Assembly (NCBI RefSeq): GCF_011759365.1
Contig: NZ_JAARLZ010000012.1
Span: 95,005 to 159,004, forward strand
Origin: Luteibacter anthropi
GTDB lineage: Bacteria; Pseudomonadota; Gammaproteobacteria; Xanthomonadales; Rhodanobacteraceae
DNA length: 64,000 bases
Reading direction: 5' to 3'
Shown here piece by piece: positions 18,211 through 28,000 of this stretch. The notes below the pieces were generated by a model. It did not search any database. It was not told the DNA's origin and saw only the letters and a list, made by a program, of their open reading frames with translations. Position 1 is the stretch's first letter. Each line of letters begins with the position of its first letter. The position numbers were made by a program, and so were the translations under genes.

Positions 18211-19680
18211 ATGACCGCCATCTCTCCCGATACCGCTCTCTATACATCCGAGCAGTCGCGCCGCATCGACGCCAGGGCGATTGCCGACGCCGGCATCCCT
18301 GGTTTCGAGCTGATGTCACGTGCGGCGGCGGCTTCCTTTGCGATGCTCCGGCGCCGCTGGCCTCAGGCCTCGCGCATCGGCATCGTCTGTGGCGCTGGCA
18401 ACAACGGCGGTGATGGTTACCTGGTCGGTCGCGATGCCTTGCGCGCGGGCCTGTCCGTGCAGTTGTTCGCCTTGGGCGAGCCTCGTTCGGAAGGCGACGC
18501 TGCCAGGGCGCGCGAGGCTTTCCTGGCGGAAGGCGGGCTGCCGCAGCCGTGGCCCGGCACGCTGGGCAACCTCGACGTGCTGGTCGATGCGATCTATGGC
18601 ACGGGCCTGAACCGTGCGCCGCAAGGCGACGCGCAGGCTGCCATCGAGGCCATCTCAGCTTCGGGGCTTCCCGTGCTGGCGCTGGACGTACCCTCCGGCC
18701 TCTCTGCCGATACCGGGGCCACTCCTGGCGTGGCGGTGCGGGCGACCGCGACGGCCAGCTTCATCGTCCACAAGCGCGGCCTGCATACCGGGCGCTGCGA
18801 GCTGGCCGGCGATATCGAACTGTTCGACCTGGGCGTGCCGCCCGATCTACGCGGCACCCCTGATGCCGTGCTGCTGCAACCTGCGGCCATGCCGCGTCGC
18901 CCGCGCGATTCCCACAAGGGAAACAACGGCCACGTGCTTGCCATCGGTGGCGACCACGGCACGGCGGGTGCCGTGCGCATGGCCGCCGAAGCCGCGTTGC
19001 GTACGGGCGCGGGCCTGGTCAGCGTCGCCACCCGCGACGAGAACGTGATGCCGATGAACGCGGCGCGTCCCGAGCTGATGGCCCATGGCGTCAACGGTCT
19101 GCAGGCGCTCGCCCCGATGCTGGAAAAAGCTTCCGTGGTGGCGCTTGGTCCGGGCCTGGGGCAGGGCGCCTGGGGGCATGCCCTGTGGACGACGGCACTG
19201 GATGCAGGCCTGCCGACGGTGCTCGATGCCGACGGCCTCAACCTGTTGCATGCCGAGCCACGCGCCTTGCCGCGGCACATCGTGCTGACTCCGCATCCGG
19301 GCGAGGCCGGGCGTCTGCTCGGTGTGTCCACCGCAGAAGTACAGGCTGACCGGTTCGCCTCAGCCCGCGAGCTGGCGCGCCGGCATGCCGCCGTCGTGGT
19401 GCTCAAAGGCAATGGCAGCCTGGTCGTGGCGCCGGATGGTCGCGTCTCGGTCTGCCCCTGGGGTAATCCGGGCATGGCCAGTGGCGGCATGGGCGACACG
19501 CTGACAGGCATCATTGCGGCCTTGCTGGGGCAGGGATGCGATCCTTATGAAGCCGCCTGCCTCGGCGTGGGACTGCACGCCCGGGCGGCGGATGTCGCTG
19601 CGCGCGAGGGCGAACGTGGCCTGCTGGCAGGGGATCTCCTTACGCCGCTGCGCCGGCTCGTCAACGGGCTGGAGGCATGA
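18211..19680 (+). CDS. nnr: Bifunctional NAD(P)H-hydrate epimerase / ADP-dependent dehydratase
   Basis: 489 codons, MTAISPDTALYTSEQSRRID. It repairs hydrated NAD(P)H. The N-terminal YjeF epimerase domain (about 1-205) has IVCGAGNNGGDGYLVGRDA. The C-terminal ribokinase-like dehydratase (about 220-489) has LTPHPGEAGRLL and PGMASGGMGDTLTGIIAALL. Full-length fusion, as in E. coli. No Shine-Dalgarno is evident and a TATAAT abuts the start. The stop overlaps the tsaE start by 4 bases (ATGA). Confidence 0.95.
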   Translation: MTAISPDTALYTSEQSRRIDARAIADAGIPGFELMSRAAAASFAMLRRRWPQASRIGIVCGAGNNGGDGYLVGRDALRAGLSVQLFALGEPRSEGDAARAREAFLAEGGLPQPWPGTLGNLDVLVDAIYGTGLNRAPQGDAQAAIEAISASGLPVLALDVPSGLSADTGATPGVAVRATATASFIVHKRGLHTGRCELAGDIELFDLGVPPDLRGTPDAVLLQPAAMPRRPRDSHKGNNGHVLAIGGDHGTAGAVRMAAEAALRTGAGLVSVATRDENVMPMNAARPELMAHGVNGLQALAPMLEKASVVALGPGLGQGAWGHALWTTALDAGLPTVLDADGLNLLHAEPRALPRHIVLTPHPGEAGRLLGVSTAEVQADRFASARELARRHAAVVVLKGNGSLVVAPDGRVSVCPWGNPGMASGGMGDTLTGIIAALLGQGCDPYEAACLGVGLHARAADVAAREGERGLLAGDLLTPLRRLVNGLEA

Positions 19681-20135
19681 GCATGGAACTGATCCTGGCG
19701 GACGAAGAAGCCACGCTGGCCCTGGGCAGGCGCCTGGCCGAGGTCTTGCCCGACGGCCTGGTTGCCTTCCTGCATGGCGATCTCGGGGCCGGCAAGACCA
19801 CCTTTGCCCGGGCCTTCCTCAAGGCGCTGGGTGTGGGCGAGCGGGTGAAAAGCCCCACCTACAGCCTCGTCGAAGGCTACGACATCGGCGAACGCCGGGC
19901 CTTCCACCTCGATCTCTACCGCATCGCCGATCCCGGTGAGCTGGAATGGCTGGGGCTGGACAGTCTCTCCGAGCCGGGCGCGATCGTGCTCGTCGAGTGG
20001 CCCGAACGAGGGCAGGGTGCGCTGCCGCCGGTCGACCTGGAGCTGTATTTCCGACATGACGGCATGGGACGCGTCGTGGGCTTCCAGCCCCGCTCCGAAG
20101 CCGGTCGCCGCCTCGTACAAGCCCTGGGCCTGTAG
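19677..20135 (+). CDS. tsaE: tRNA threonylcarbamoyladenosine biosynthesis ATPase TsaE
   Basis: 152 codons, MSMELILADEEATLALGRRL. A P-loop ATPase required with TsaB and TsaD for the t6A37 modification of tRNA. Walker A is GDLGAGKTTFARAFLKALG (about residue 37), and the family motifs VKSPTYSLVEGY and FHLDLYRI follow. The ATG overlaps the nnr stop. The stop codon TAG is part of the REP that begins at 20131 (ctgTAGgagcgc), so the repeat defines the protein's C-terminus. nnr-tsaE-amiC order is common in Gammaproteobacteria. Confidence 0.95.
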   Translation: MSMELILADEEATLALGRRLAEVLPDGLVAFLHGDLGAGKTTFARAFLKALGVGERVKSPTYSLVEGYDIGERRAFHLDLYRIADPGELEWLGLDSLSEPGAIVLVEWPERGQGALPPVDLELYFRHDGMGRVVGFQPRSEAGRRLVQALGL

Positions 20136-20215
20136 GAGCGCGCCTCGCGCGCGACCCGTCCTGCGCGAAATCTCACACTTCGCCCCGCGCGGCGCGCGCG
20201 AGGCACGCTCCTGCA
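20131..20215. repeat. GTAG-type REP inverted pair overlapping the tsaE stop
   Basis: TGTAGGAGCGCGCCTCGCGC and the mirror GCGCGAGGCACGCTCCTGCA, separated by a variable spacer. The TAG of the left end is the in-frame stop codon of tsaE. Right arm has diverged slightly. Confidence 0.88.
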
Positions 20216-20328
20216 TAGTCAGGTTGTGGACCATACCTGTACGGTCGTTGACGAAGTGTTTGCAGGTTATGGATTACCAAGGGAAAAAATCTTGCAATCA
20301 GCGGGCGCTTGCAGTTCAATCCGGCCAT

Positions 20329-21951
20329 ATGTGGGGAATCACTAGCAAACTCGGCCTTATCGCGTGCGTGGCAGCCGTCACGGCGCTGGCTCCTGCCATG
20401 GGTGTGGCGGCTGATGTAAAGGCCGCGCGCGTCTGGGCCGGGCCCGAGTACACGCGCGTGGTCTTCGACCTGTCCGGCCCGGCCACCTACAAGATGTCCC
20501 AGGGCGATGTCCCGGGCACGGTGGTACTCGATATCGCCGGTAGCTCCGTTTCCGGCGATTTCTCGGCGCCCGGCGCCCAGGGCCTGTTCAAGTCGATGTC
20601 GTCGGGCAAGCAGGGCGGCAACGCCCGCATGACGGCCAAGGTCGATACCCAGGCCAAGCCGAAGAGCTTCCTGCTCAAGCCGGCCGGCGACTACGGTTAC
20701 CGGCTCGTGCTGGATCTGTATCCGGGCGGCCAGAGCGATCCAGGTGACAATTCGCCCGGCGACAGCGGGGATACCCCCGCGGTTGCCGACGCTCCGACGC
20801 CGCCACCGGCACCGGTGACCCGATCGTCGCGCGGTTCGCGCGGACGTGCCGTGGCGCCGGGCAAGGTGCCGCCCCCGCTCACGGGCGAGCGCAAGGTCAT
20901 CGTGGCGATCGATCCGGGTCACGGCGGCGAAGATCCGGGTGCTCGTGGCGCTACGGGCCTGCGCGAGAAGGACGTCACCCTGCAGGTGGGCCGCGAGCTG
21001 GCCGACCAGATCAATCGCCAGCCGGGTATGCAGGCCTTCCTGACCCGCACCGGCGACTATTTCATCCCGCTGAAGCGCCGTTACGAGATCGCCCGCGAGC
21101 ACAATGCGGACATGTTCGTGTCCATCCACGCGGATGCCTTCAAGAACAGCGACGCCAAGGGCTCCTCGGTCTGGGTGCTGTCGCCGCGTGGCAAGACCTC
21201 CGAAGCCGCCCGCTGGCTGGCCGATCGTGAAAACCGGGCCGACCTGGTGGGCGGCGTCTCGCTGGACGACAAGGACGACAGCCTGGCTGCGGTGCTGCTC
21301 GATCTCCAGCAGGGCTACGCCATGCAGGCCAGCGAATCCATCGCAGGCAACGTGCTGAAAGCCCTGGGCCGCCTGGGTCCCACGCATCGCGGCTATGTGG
21401 AGCGTGCCAACTTCGTGGTGCTGCGCTCGCCCGACGTGCCGTCGATCCTGGTCGAAACGGCCTTCATTACGAATCCGGCCGAAGAACGCCGCCTGCGCGA
21501 TGACAGCCATCGTCGCGAACTGGCCACCGCCGTGCTGGGCGGCGTGCGCAACTACTTCGAGTCCATGCCGCCGCCGGGAACCTGGTTCGCGGCACAGGCA
21601 GCGCGTCGCAATGGCACCTCGCTGGCCAGCACGGCGGCATCCGCGCCAGCCGCCCCGGCGGTGGCTTCCGATGCCAATGCCGTGGCCTCCGACGCCGTAA
21701 AATCGGCCAGCCGGGCCGTGGCGCCCGAGCCGAAAGCCCCGAAAACCAGCGTGGTGGCCAGGGCCGACACACCGAAATCGCGCGGCCGGGCGGACGACAA
21801 CGTGCGCGACGTGCACCGGGTAACGCGCGGCGAGACCCTGACAGGCATTGCCCAGCAGTACGGGGTGTCGGTCGGGGCGCTCAAGCTGGCGAACAAGATG
21901 ACCGACAACAACGTGCGAATCGGCTCGATCATGGTGATTCCGTCCGGCTGA
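20329..21951 (+). CDS. amiC: N-acetylmuramoyl-L-alanine amidase (AmiC-like) with AMIN and LysM domains
   Basis: 540 codons from the ATG at 20329 ([20 protein letters not shown]), giving a compact signal peptide; an in-frame ATG at 20269 is the alternative. It cleaves the lactyl-amide bond in periplasmic peptidoglycan, chiefly at division. The AMIN targeting domain is at about 28-130 and a Pro/Ser-rich linker at about 140-185. The Amidase_3 domain, about 192-410, has zinc ligands H198 ([10 protein letters not shown]) and H267 (SIHADAF) and catalytic E376 (VETAF). A LysM domain lies at 497-540. A REP pair lies between it and tsaE. Confidence 0.92.
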   Translation: MWGITSKLGLIACVAAVTALAPAMGVAADVKAARVWAGPEYTRVVFDLSGPATYKMSQGDVPGTVVLDIAGSSVSGDFSAPGAQGLFKSMSSGKQGGNARMTAKVDTQAKPKSFLLKPAGDYGYRLVLDLYPGGQSDPGDNSPGDSGDTPAVADAPTPPPAPVTRSSRGSRGRAVAPGKVPPPLTGERKVIVAIDPGHGGEDPGARGATGLREKDVTLQVGRELADQINRQPGMQAFLTRTGDYFIPLKRRYEIAREHNADMFVSIHADAFKNSDAKGSSVWVLSPRGKTSEAARWLADRENRADLVGGVSLDDKDDSLAAVLLDLQQGYAMQASESIAGNVLKALGRLGPTHRGYVERANFVVLRSPDVPSILVETAFITNPAEERRLRDDSHRRELATAVLGGVRNYFESMPPPGTWFAAQAARRNGTSLASTAASAPAAPAVASDANAVASDAVKSASRAVAPEPKAPKTSVVARADTPKSRGRADDNVRDVHRVTRGETLTGIAQQYGVSVGALKLANKMTDNNVRIGSIMVIPSG

Positions 21952-21968
21952 CGGGCCTGCGCGGGCAT

Positions 21969-22000
21969 TTGACGCGTGGCGCGTGCCGGGCGGTTATAAT
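21969..22000 (+). promoter_or_regulatory. Candidate promoter for rsfS-rlmH-maf
   Basis: TTGACG (5 of 6) and a perfect TATAAT lie 20 bases apart, longer than the ideal 17. The -10 is 45 bases before the chosen rsfS start. Confidence 0.4.
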
Positions 22001-22045
22001 CCGCCCCGACAGACCGGCATTCCCGCCGTACGAGGTTTTCTTATC

Positions 22046-22435
22046 TTGAGTTCTCCCGCCCCCCGCAAGGCCCGCTCCGCCGACGGCAACGAAGTACTCC
22101 GCCAGCGCGTCGTCGCAGCCCTTGAAGACCTCAAGGCCAAGGATGTCCGTGAAATCGACGTCCGCGGCAAGACCTCCGTCGCCGATACCCTGTTCATCGC
22201 CTCGGGCACCTCGGCCCGCCACGTGAAGTCCATCGCCGATGAGGTGGTGAAGTTCGCGAAGGAAGCCGGCGTGATGCCGCTTGGCGTTGAAGGCCAGGCA
22301 GAGGCCGAATGGGTGCTGGTCGACCTGGGCGACGTCATCGTCCACGTCATGCTGCCCCGTATCCGCGAGTTCTATGGGCTCGAGCGTCTGTGGACCGTCG
22401 GCGACGACGGTGCCGACGCCGCCGCCAACGACTGA
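22046..22435 (+). CDS. rsfS: Ribosome silencing factor RsfS
   Basis: 129 codons from a TTG at 22046 ([20 protein letters not shown]). The frame is open upstream to 21983 (GTG), but that start lies across the -10 box, and the TTG has a GAGG 10 bases before it. The RsfS fold is evident: [27 protein letters not shown]-type helix and [20 protein letters not shown]. RsfS binds L14 and blocks subunit joining in starvation. Exact start is uncertain. rlmH begins 8 bases after its stop. Confidence 0.9.
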   Translation: MSSPAPRKARSADGNEVLRQRVVAALEDLKAKDVREIDVRGKTSVADTLFIASGTSARHVKSIADEVVKFAKEAGVMPLGVEGQAEAEWVLVDLGDVIVHVMLPRIREFYGLERLWTVGDDGADAAAND

Positions 22436-22443
22436 CGCCCGCG

Positions 22444-22914
22444 ATGCGGGCTCGCCTCATCGCCGTCGGCGAACGCATGCCGGCCTGGGTGGCCGAAGGC
22501 TTCGCCGAATATCGCAAACGGCTTTCGCACGAGCTTCCGCTCGATCTGGTCGAGATCAAACCCGGCATTCGTGGCAAGGGCCGCGATGATGTGAAGGCTA
22601 CCCTCGATGAGGGTGCGGCCATCCTCGCCGCGCTTCCTCGCGATATCCATGTCGTCGCGCTTGATGGGCGTGGCAAGACCTGGTCCAGCGAAGACCTGGG
22701 CCGCCAGCTTGAACAGTGGCGCATGGGTGGGCGCGACCTGGCCTTCCTGATCGGTGGCCCCGACGGGCATGCGCCCGAGGTGCTGGCGCGCGCGGACCAG
22801 AGCTGGTCGCTAGGGCCGCTGACGCTGCCGCACATGCTTGTCCGCCTCGTGCTTGCCGAGCAGCTTTATCGCGCCACGACGCTCGTGGCAGGGCATCCCT
22901 ATCACCGCGCCTGA
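22444..22914 (+). CDS. rlmH: 23S rRNA pseudouridine-1915 N3-methyltransferase RlmH
   Basis: 156 codons, [20 protein letters not shown], exactly the family length. A SPOUT methyltransferase that acts on pseudouridine 1915 of 23S rRNA in the 70S ribosome. The SAM-binding knot shows in [20 protein letters not shown] and [20 protein letters not shown]. The rsfS-rlmH pairing is conserved widely. Confidence 0.96.
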   Translation: MRARLIAVGERMPAWVAEGFAEYRKRLSHELPLDLVEIKPGIRGKGRDDVKATLDEGAAILAALPRDIHVVALDGRGKTWSSEDLGRQLEQWRMGGRDLAFLIGGPDGHAPEVLARADQSWSLGPLTLPHMLVRLVLAEQLYRATTLVAGHPYHRA

Positions 22915-22924
22915 AGGAAACGCC

Positions 22925-23482
22925 GTGCTCTACCTGGCTTCTCAGTCCCCGCGTCGCCGCGAACTCCTTGGCCAGATGGGCGTGGCGTTCCAGACGCTCG
23001 ACGTCGATGTTGAGGAAATCCGCCAGTCCGGGGAGTCGCCCGATGCGTATGTCTCGCGGGTGGCGCTGGACAAGGCGCGCGCTGGCTATGCGCTGGTGGC
23101 CGCCGACCCGGTGGCACGCGTGCTGTCTGCCGACACCGAAGTGATTCTTGGCGACGAAGTCTTCGGCAAGCCCCGCGATGCCAGTGATGCCACCGCGATG
23201 TTGCAGCGCCTTTCCGGCCGCGAACACCGCGTGGTATCGGCCGTATGGCTGAAGGACGCCGCTGGAGAGCGTGGCGAGGTGGCCATATCCACGGTGCGCT
23301 TCGCAGCGCTCGACGACGCGCAGATCGCCGCCTACGTGGCCGGCGGCGAATGTTTCGGCAAGGCGGGAGCCTATGCCATCCAGGGCGGCGCGGCCGCTTT
23401 CATCTCCCATCTGTCGGGCACGTATTCCGGCGTGATGGGCCTTCCGCTGTACGAAACTTCACGACTTCTCCGGGGTCAGTGA
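22925..23482 (+). CDS. Maf-family nucleotide pyrophosphatase (YhdE type, dTTP/UTP)
   Basis: 185 codons from a GTG at 22925 ([20 protein letters not shown]), preceded by GAAGGAAACGCC. Maf proteins hydrolyse non-canonical or pyrimidine nucleoside triphosphates. The [10 protein letters not shown] motif, the catalytic SADTEV and [10 protein letters not shown] are present. Its place directly before rng matches yhdE in E. coli, which favours the dTTP/UTP subtype. The rng promoter overlaps its stop codon. Confidence 0.92.
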   Translation: MLYLASQSPRRRELLGQMGVAFQTLDVDVEEIRQSGESPDAYVSRVALDKARAGYALVAADPVARVLSADTEVILGDEVFGKPRDASDATAMLQRLSGREHRVVSAVWLKDAAGERGEVAISTVRFAALDDAQIAAYVAGGECFGKAGAYAIQGGAAAFISHLSGTYSGVMGLPLYETSRLLRGQ

Positions 23483-23508
23483 CATATCGTCCGCACGCGG
23501 GCTATAAA
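23479..23508 (+). promoter_or_regulatory. Strong candidate promoter of rng
   Basis: GTGACA (5 of 6) and TATAAA (5 of 6) with an 18-base spacer. The -35 overlaps the maf stop codon and the expected start is about 20 bases before the rng GTG. Confidence 0.6.
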
Positions 23509-23537
23509 GTGCGGTGAACAAAGGAAAAGGGGCGGCG

Positions 23538-25022
23538 GTGAGCGAGGAGATCCTGATTAATGTCACGCCGCGTGAGACACGCGTCGCGATCGTTGAAAAC
23601 GGCATGTTGCAGGAAGTCCACGTCGAGCGCGCGCAGAAGCGCGGCTACGTGGGCAACGTGTACAAGGGCCGTGTGCAGCGGGTGATGCCCGGCATGCAGG
23701 CGGTCTTCGTGGAGATCGGGCTTGAGCGCGCCGCGTTCCTGCATGCCTCGGATATCGTGCGTGCGCCCGTGCAGGCCACGGATGCTGCCGAAGGCAAGAG
23801 CAACGGCCATGGCCCCGTCCCTCCCATCAGCGAACTGGTGCACGAAGGCCAGGAAATCGTGGTGCAGGTGGTGAAGGACCCCATCGGCAGCAAGGGAGCG
23901 CGACTCTCCACGCATTTGTCGATTCCCTCGCGCTACCTCGTGCTGCTTCCGCATTCGCGCACGCTTGGCGTTTCCGTACGCATCGAGGACGAAGCCGAGC
24001 GCCAGCGCCTGAAGGATGTCATCACCCCGCTCATTGGTGAAAACCCGCTGGGTTACATCGTGCGCACCAATGCCGAAGGCCAGTCGGAGGAATCCCTGGC
24101 CTTCGACGTGACCTACCTGGGCAAGGTATGGCGCGTGGTGCAGGAAAACATCGCGAAGGCGAAACTCGGCGAGCGCGTCTACGAAGAACTTTCGCTGCCG
24201 TTGCGTTCGCTGCGCGATTCGCTCAACGAGGGCATCGAGAAGGTGCGCGTGGATTCACGCGAAACCTACGAGAAAACCGTCAAATTCGTGCAGAAGTTCA
24301 TGCCGGTGCTGTCGGGCCGGGTAGAGCATTATTCCGGCGAGCGGCCCATCTTCGACCTGTATGGCGTGGAGGATGAAATCCAGCGCGCCCTGCGCAAGGA
24401 GGTGCCGCTGAAGTCGGGCGGCTATCTCATCGTCGACCAGACCGAAGCGATGACCACGATCGACGTGAACACGGGCGGCTACCTCGGCAGCCGCAACCTC
24501 GAGGAAACCGTGTACCGCACCAACCTGGAGGCGGCGCAGGCTGCCGCGCGCCAGCTCCGGCTGCGCAACCTGGGCGGCATCATCATCATCGACTTCATCG
24601 ACATGGTGGAAGACGAACACAAGCGCCAGGTGCTGCGCATGCTGGAAAAAGGCCTCCAGCGCGACCACGCGAAAACCACCGTCTATCCGATGTCGGCCCT
24701 GGGCCTCGTGGAGATGACGCGCAAGCGCACCACGGAAAGCCTCGAACGCCAGCTCTGCGAGCCGTGCCCGGCGTGCAGCGGTCGCGGCACGCTGAAGACG
24801 GCCGAAACCGTCATCTATGAAATTTTCCGGGAGATCACCCGTGCAGTGCGCCAGTTCAACGCACAGAAGCTCCTGGTGATGGCCAGCCCGAAAGTGGTGG
24901 GACGCATCCTCGAAGAGGAATCGGCCGCCGTGGCCGAACTGGAAGAGTTCATCGCCAAGAGCATACGCTTCCAGGCCGAAGAGCATTATTCGCAGGAACA
25001 GTTCGATGTCGTACTCCTCTAA
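23538..25022 (+). CDS. rng: Ribonuclease G
   Basis: 494 codons from the GTG at 23538 (VSEEILINVTPRETRVAIVE); a GTG 8 codons earlier is in frame, but this start agrees with the family and has an AAGGAAAAGG site. RNase G processes the 5' end of 16S rRNA and some mRNAs. An S1 domain lies at about 38-125. The catalytic Asp pair is in TIDVNTGGYLG (D309) and IIIIDFIDMV. The zinc-link cysteines are in CEPCPACSGRG. Order maf-rng-yhdP-tldD equals that of E. coli. Confidence 0.96.
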   Translation: MSEEILINVTPRETRVAIVENGMLQEVHVERAQKRGYVGNVYKGRVQRVMPGMQAVFVEIGLERAAFLHASDIVRAPVQATDAAEGKSNGHGPVPPISELVHEGQEIVVQVVKDPIGSKGARLSTHLSIPSRYLVLLPHSRTLGVSVRIEDEAERQRLKDVITPLIGENPLGYIVRTNAEGQSEESLAFDVTYLGKVWRVVQENIAKAKLGERVYEELSLPLRSLRDSLNEGIEKVRVDSRETYEKTVKFVQKFMPVLSGRVEHYSGERPIFDLYGVEDEIQRALRKEVPLKSGGYLIVDQTEAMTTIDVNTGGYLGSRNLEETVYRTNLEAAQAAARQLRLRNLGGIIIIDFIDMVEDEHKRQVLRMLEKGLQRDHAKTTVYPMSALGLVEMTRKRTTESLERQLCEPCPACSGRGTLKTAETVIYEIFREITRAVRQFNAQKLLVMASPKVVGRILEEESAAVAELEEFIAKSIRFQAEEHYSQEQFDVVLL

Positions 25023-25052
25023 GCCCGGCGGTCACCGCCGGATTCCGGGCCG

Positions 25053-28000
25053 GTGAGTCCGGCCTGGCGCCATCGCGCAAGACGCCTGCGGTTCTTCCTT
25101 CTGGGGCTGGTCGCGAGCGTGCTGGTTGCGCTCGCCATCGTGATGGCCATGGGGCAGTTGCTGCTGCCCCTCGCGGCGCGCTACCCGGAGCGCGTGGCGG
25201 CACTGCTCAGCGAAAAACTGCACAAGCCCGTTCACTTCGCCTCGCTGCAAGGCTTCTGGCGTCCGTCGGGTCCGTTGTTCGTGATGCGCGATGTCACCGT
25301 GGAGAGCACGGAGGGCGGCGATACGCTGCATCTGCCGCAGGCCGCGGTGAAGCTCGACTTCGGTGCCTTCGTGCTGCCGTCGCGTCATCTGCTCAACCTG
25401 CGCCTGCGCGATCTGCGTCTTGGCCTGCGACGCGCGCCGGACGGACGCTGGAGCATCGATGGCTTCGGTGCCGGCGGTAATACGCAGAAGGTATCCTTCG
25501 GCAATCTCTCCGCCGATCTGTGGCTGGGCAACCTGCGCCTGGATATTGCGGATGAAACGACGGGGCGCGATTACGCACTCATTGCCGATCAGCTGCGCAT
25601 CAGCCTGCAAGGGCAAGCCGTTCGCGTCGGTGGCACGTTGCGCCGCGACAAGGGTGGTGGCCTGCTCACCGCTGCCGGCCGCTTCGCTGTCGACGGTTCC
25701 GATGGCAAGGTGTATGTGAAGGGCAGCGAGGTGGACTTCGCCGCGCTCACGTCCGATTTCGACATGGCGGGTTATTCGCTCGCCACGGGGCGAGGCAGCT
25801 TCGAGGCCTGGCTCGACTGGCGCAACGCTCACGTGGTCAGGGCCACATCGCGCATCGATCTCGACGATCTGAAGGTGCGTGGCCCCGAGCGCACCGTGGC
25901 GACGTCCGGGCTGCACGGCATCATCGACCTGCATCGCAACGCCGATGGCCAGCGTATCGACTGGGCGGGGCGCGACGGCAGCGATCTGGCCCTGTTGCTG
26001 AAGAGCGCAGGCACGCGCAGCGAGGGCACCATCGTGGCCCGCAAGCTCGATCTTGCGCCGCTGGCGCCGTGGGCGGGCGTACTTCCCGACCTGTCACCAT
26101 CCATCGCCCGCTGGCTGGGCGAAGGTCATCCGCGCGGGCAGTTCGACAGTGTCCGCGCCGACTGGAATTCCGATGACGGCCTGAGCTTCGCGCATGCCAC
26201 GTTCTCCGGCCTTGGCATCGATGCGAGCGGCAAGCTGCCCGGGTTGTCTTCGCTCAAGGGCGAAGTATTCGGCGATGCCGAGGCGCTCACCCTCAGCCTG
26301 CCACGGCAGGCCACCACGATCGACGCCACCGGTGTGTTCCGCAAACCGTTCGCGATGTCAGCGATCGAAGGTGACGTGACGGTTTATCGTGAAGACGACG
26401 ACTGGCACATCGGCGTGGACCCCCTCGATTTCCATGGCGAGGGATTCAGCGGGCAGGCGCGCGGTGAATTCGTGGTGCCCCATGAAGACACCGGTCCCTT
26501 CATGGACATGTACGTCGCGCTGGGCGAGGGCGATGTGCCGGCTGCCAAGCTGTTCTGGCCGATCCACTCGATGTCCGAAGGCGCGCAGAACTGGCTCAAT
26601 CGCGGCCTCGTCTCCGGACACATCGTCGGTGGCTCCGCAGTGATTCGTGGCAACCTTCGCGATTTCCCGTTCCATGAGCACCAGGGGCGCTTCGAAGCGC
26701 GTGCGCTCATCGACGATACCGTGCTCGACTACGGCAATGGCTGGCCAAAGGCCGAAGGCATCACGGCCGTTGCCAGCTTCATCGACAACGGCATGTATAT
26801 CGACGCGAGCGAGGGGCACTCCCTTGGCAATGCGGTGAGTGCTGCCACGGCAACCATTGCCGATTTCGGCGAAAGCATGCTCGACCTGCGCGTGAGTGGC
26901 GCAGGTACAGGCACCAGTTTTCTCGACTTCGTGAAGAACAGCCCGGTTGCTGGCAACAGCCGCGATGCGCTGGACAAGATGAAACTCGGTGGCACCGGTG
27001 AGTTCGGTTTCAACCTGCTCATGCCGCTGAAAGACGCGAAAGACTTCACGCTCGACGGCAAGGCCACCATCAAGGATGCCGATCTCGTTGCAAACGAGTG
27101 GAAGCTGAAGCTCGACAAGATCACGGGGCCGATGAGTTTCGATGGCAAGGGCTTCAAGGCGTCTGGCCTTAAAACGTCGTTTCACGGACAACCCGCCAAT
27201 CTCGATCTCGCCATCGCCGGAGGCACGGACGATCCCGGCAAGATCGTGACGGCCTCGGTCACGGGGGCGTTCACCGTCGACGAGATGGTCTCCGGTTACG
27301 ACAACCTCAAATGGCTCGGCGATATCGCGAAGGGACGCGGCAATTTCCGCGTCGGTTTCGAGCTGGATCGCGCCGATCAGGGAACGGACCCGCAGTGGCT
27401 GACCGTCAATTCCGATCTGCGTGGCGTCGAACTGCTGATGCCCACGCCGGTGAAGAAGCCTGCGGCCGCTCCGCAGCCGCTGTCCGTGCGTATCGGGTTG
27501 CCCGTGGACGGTGCGCGGCTGGATCTTGCACTGGGTGACGTCGTGCGTGGGCGCCTGCGCCTGCCGGATGAAAAGAACAAGCTGCCGCTGGCCGCGGCAT
27601 TCAATCTCGGTGCCACGCCACCGGCCAGCCTGCCGCCGTCGGGATACCTGATCGGCGGCAAGTCGGCACACCTGGATGTGTCGGGCTGGGTGCAATACGT
27701 CGTGGGATCGGCCACGGGAAGCGACGGCCCCGGCCTCAATAACCTCGATCTGCAGACAGATGATGGCGAGGTCTTCGGCCAGCATTTCACCAACATGCAC
27801 CTGGTAGCGAAGCCCGGCCCGCAGGAGCTCTCGTTGCGTGTCGACAGCGATGGCATGGTGGGTGAGATGACCGTGCCCAATGACGATCTTCGTCGTCGCG
27901 GCATTACCGCGCGCATGGACAAGCTGTGGTGGCCGGCGGCTGATGACGCCGCAGACGCGGCCAGGAAGGGGCGCGCCGCCGCTGGCGCTGCAACCACGGC

